From the NCBI RefSeq assembly GCF_042653925.1, contig NZ_JBHSFQ010000018.1, forward strand, positions 62,001 through 126,000: DNA of 64,000 nucleotides. The letters are read 5' to 3'. Position numbers and translations under genes: made by a program. This DNA comes from Nocardiopsis_B mangrovi. GTDB lineage: Bacteria; Actinomycetota; Actinomycetes; Streptosporangiales; Streptosporangiaceae. Shown here piece by piece: positions 62,581-64,000 of the stretch. How positions within the stretch are numbered: position 1 is the stretch's first letter; each line of letters opens with the position of its first letter. Below the pieces are notes generated by a model. The model did not search any database. It was not told where the DNA came from and worked only from the letters and a program-made list of their open reading frames with translations.

Positions 62581-63110
62581 CCTCCGTCGACACGCCGCCC
62601 GACGCCCCCGAACGGGTCGTGCTCTCACTGGGCGGGAACATGGGCGACCGCAGGGCGATCCTCCAGGGGGCCGTCGACGCGCTGTTCGACGCCCCCGGGC
62701 TGGAGCCGGTGGCGCTGTCGCCGGTCTATGAGACCGCCCCGGTGGGCGGACCCGAGCAGGGGCCGTTCCTCAACGTGGTGCTGCTCGCCGACACCGAACT
62801 GCCGCCCATCGAGCTGCTGGAACGGGTGCAGAGCGTCGAGGAGGCGTTCGAGCGGGTCCGCGAGGCCCGCTGGGGGCCGCGCACGCTGGACGTCGACATC
62901 GTCGCCTACGGAAGCCGGCGCGGCGGCGACCCCGATCTCACCCTGCCGCACCCGCGCGCCCACGAGCGCGCGTTCGTGCTCCGCCCCTGGGCCGACACCG
63001 ACCCCGATGCGGTCCTGCCCGGCCACGGCGCAGTGGCCGACCTGCTCGCCGGCGTCGCCGGCCAGGAGATCCGGCGGCGCGACGACCTCGCCCTCCAACC
63101 GCCGCTCTGA
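62577..63110 (+). CDS. folK: 2-amino-4-hydroxy-6-hydroxymethyldihydropteridine diphosphokinase
   Basis: 177 residues with the HPPK motifs LSLGGNMGDRRAIL, SPVYETAPVGGPEQGPFLN, RWGPRTLDVDIVAYG and LPHPRAHERAFVLRP. It adds pyrophosphate to the pterin for FolP. GTG 62577 overlaps the folB stop (GTGA). A DUF3180 gene follows 21 bases later. Confidence 0.96.
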   Translation: MTSVDTPPDAPERVVLSLGGNMGDRRAILQGAVDALFDAPGLEPVALSPVYETAPVGGPEQGPFLNVVLLADTELPPIELLERVQSVEEAFERVREARWGPRTLDVDIVAYGSRRGGDPDLTLPHPRAHERAFVLRPWADTDPDAVLPGHGAVADLLAGVAGQEIRRRDDLALQPPL

Positions 63111-63131
63111 CCCGACCACGCAAAGGACCGC

Positions 63132-63629
63132 ATGGACGACAACCAGCACGAAGGAAGCGTGCGGCCGACGGGCTGGCGGCTGCCGCTGGGCATCATCGTG
63201 GTGGGCGCGGTGATCGCCTACGTGGCGGTCGACCGCGCCTACGGGTCCTTCCCGCTGGTGCCGTGGACGGCGATCCCCACTCTGTCGCTGCTGGCGGTGG
63301 GCGAGGGCATCACGGCCTGGCACACCCGCCGCCGCATCCGGCGGGCCACCGGCACCACGCCGATCGACCCGCTCAGCGCCGCCCGGCTGCTGGCGCTGGC
63401 CAAGGCCAGCGCGCTGTTCGGTGCCGTGTCGGTCGGCGTGTTCGGCGGCGCGGCGCTGGCCCTGCTCGACCGGCTGAACGCCGCCGCCGCGCGCGCCGAC
63501 GCCATCACCTGCGCGGGCACCCTGGCGGCGGGCGGCCTGCTCCTCGCCGCCGCCCTCCTCCTGGAGCACGCCTGCCGGGTGCCGCCGGAGGACGAGGAGC
63601 CGCCGCCGGGCCGGAGACCGGCCGCCTGA
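63132..63629 (+). CDS. DUF3180 family membrane protein
   Basis: 165 residues, four hydrophobic segments (starting LGIIVVGAVIAYVAVDRAYG, then VPWTAIPTLSLLAVGEGITA, a Gly/Ala-rich pair near 95-140). PLSAARLLALAKASALFGAV is the family signature. DUF3180 proteins follow folK in many actinobacteria; function unknown. ATG 63132 is the start. The tail is Pro/Glu-rich. Confidence 0.88.
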   Translation: MDDNQHEGSVRPTGWRLPLGIIVVGAVIAYVAVDRAYGSFPLVPWTAIPTLSLLAVGEGITAWHTRRRIRRATGTTPIDPLSAARLLALAKASALFGAVSVGVFGGAALALLDRLNAAAARADAITCAGTLAAGGLLLAAALLLEHACRVPPEDEEPPPGRRPAA

Positions 63630-63945
63630 CGCGGGGACCCCGTCGGATCGGCGACCGGTGGCCTGGAGGCAGGGGCCCGTCGCCGGAACGGGGACCGGTG
63701 GCCTGAACCGGACACACGTGACGCCGCGCCGCCCGCGAACGCCCGTCCTGCGGTGGGCCGGGCCGGCGCGGCCACCCGTGTGACCTGGACGTTCCGTGCT
63801 CTCGGAGTGAAGGGGCGCGGCGCCGCGGCGGTTCGCGATCGTCCGATACCCGGTTCCTGTGGCCCCGCTCCACCGGGCGGGAGGATGATTGACTGGAATC
63901 GTGGAAATTGCCGCGTCCGACACACCAGCTTCGGGAGCCGCGCCT
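63630..63945. other. 316-bp gap with a short direct repeat
   Basis: GACCGGTGGCCTG occurs twice, near 63654 and 63694. No frame has a ribosome site or recognisable product. The promoter of the next gene should lie near its right end. Confidence 0.4.
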
Positions 63946-64000
63946 ATGTCCATCGACACATTGGTCACGCCAGTCGCCGAGTACCCCTCCGCGCCGAACG
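63946..64000 (+). CDS. Start of a gene cut by the window edge
   Basis: ATG 63946 follows GGGAG by 8 bases and opens MSIDTLVTPVAEYPSAPN, running off the window. Too short to assign. In relatives several lipid- or methyltransferase-type genes lie here, but nothing in these 18 residues shows which. A GTG at 63901 in the same frame is an alternative start. Confidence 0.4.
   Translation, partial: MSIDTLVTPVAEYPSAPN

Overview
The window is chromosomal DNA of a very GC-rich, mycelial actinomycete. Gene order (topA, MFS-tmk fusion, holB; then dacB, zincin, tilS, hpt, ftsH, folE, folP, folB, folK, DUF3180), GTG starts, chaplin-type genes with an LPxTG anchor and a DUF5703 gene all fit Streptosporangiales/Nocardiopsaceae (Nocardiopsis- or Streptomonospora-like). 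The exact genus is an inference.

Layout. 1-2925: GPP34-family protein, DUF3159 membrane protein, secreted polysaccharide-lyase-like protein. 3077-19535: a decayed integrative element that now reads as a defence island. It lies beside tRNA-Leu(GAG), and a degenerate copy of the tRNA 3' end sits at its far side. It carries two fragments of a DUF2637 (Spd-like) plasmid-transfer gene, two Shedu-type nuclease genes, an ImmA/IrrE metallopeptidase that has lost most of its HTH domain, an Mrr-like endonuclease, a frameshifted YdjM-like membrane protein gene, a four-module protein (EVE/PUA-like, winged-helix-like, CBS pair, HEPN RNase-like) followed by a large helical-repeat protein, an AbiEi/AbiEii toxin-antitoxin pair and a possible recombinase remnant. 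19535-26480: tRNA-Leu, an M20 peptidase, then a surface-protein cluster (a secreted Ser/Asp-rich protein, a sortase-anchored chaplin, a cysteine-free four-repeat chaplin-like protein with His-rich linkers), a 9-bp VNTR and a DUF5703 gene. 26722-35492: topA, MFS-Tmk, holB, a secreted tripeptidyl-peptidase-like lipoprotein, tRNA-Thr(CGT). 35725-44805: a beta-helix/tandem AAA+ fusion, a GH4 glycosidase divergent from a PfkB sugar kinase, and a BCCT osmolyte transporter. 45441-50671: a DnaQ-like exonuclease and several small or poorly known genes. 50810-64000: ppa divergent from dacB, a secreted triple-repeat protein, zincin, tilS, hpt, ftsH, the folate genes folE, folP, folB and folK with an NTF2-like gene between, DUF3180, and the start of one more gene.

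How the genes work together. The folate genes cover GTP cyclohydrolase I, dihydroneopterin aldolase, HPPK and DHPS steps; tandem hairpins separate ftsH-folE from the folP-folK run. The island gathers nucleases and a toxin-antitoxin pair, which is typical of anti-phage loci. The strongest candidates for something undescribed are the CBS-HEPN protein and its neighbour, the two Shedu copies with different N-termini, the beta-helix-AAA-AAA protein, and the His-rich cysteine-free chaplin-like protein. All assignments are from reading the sequence; no database search was possible.
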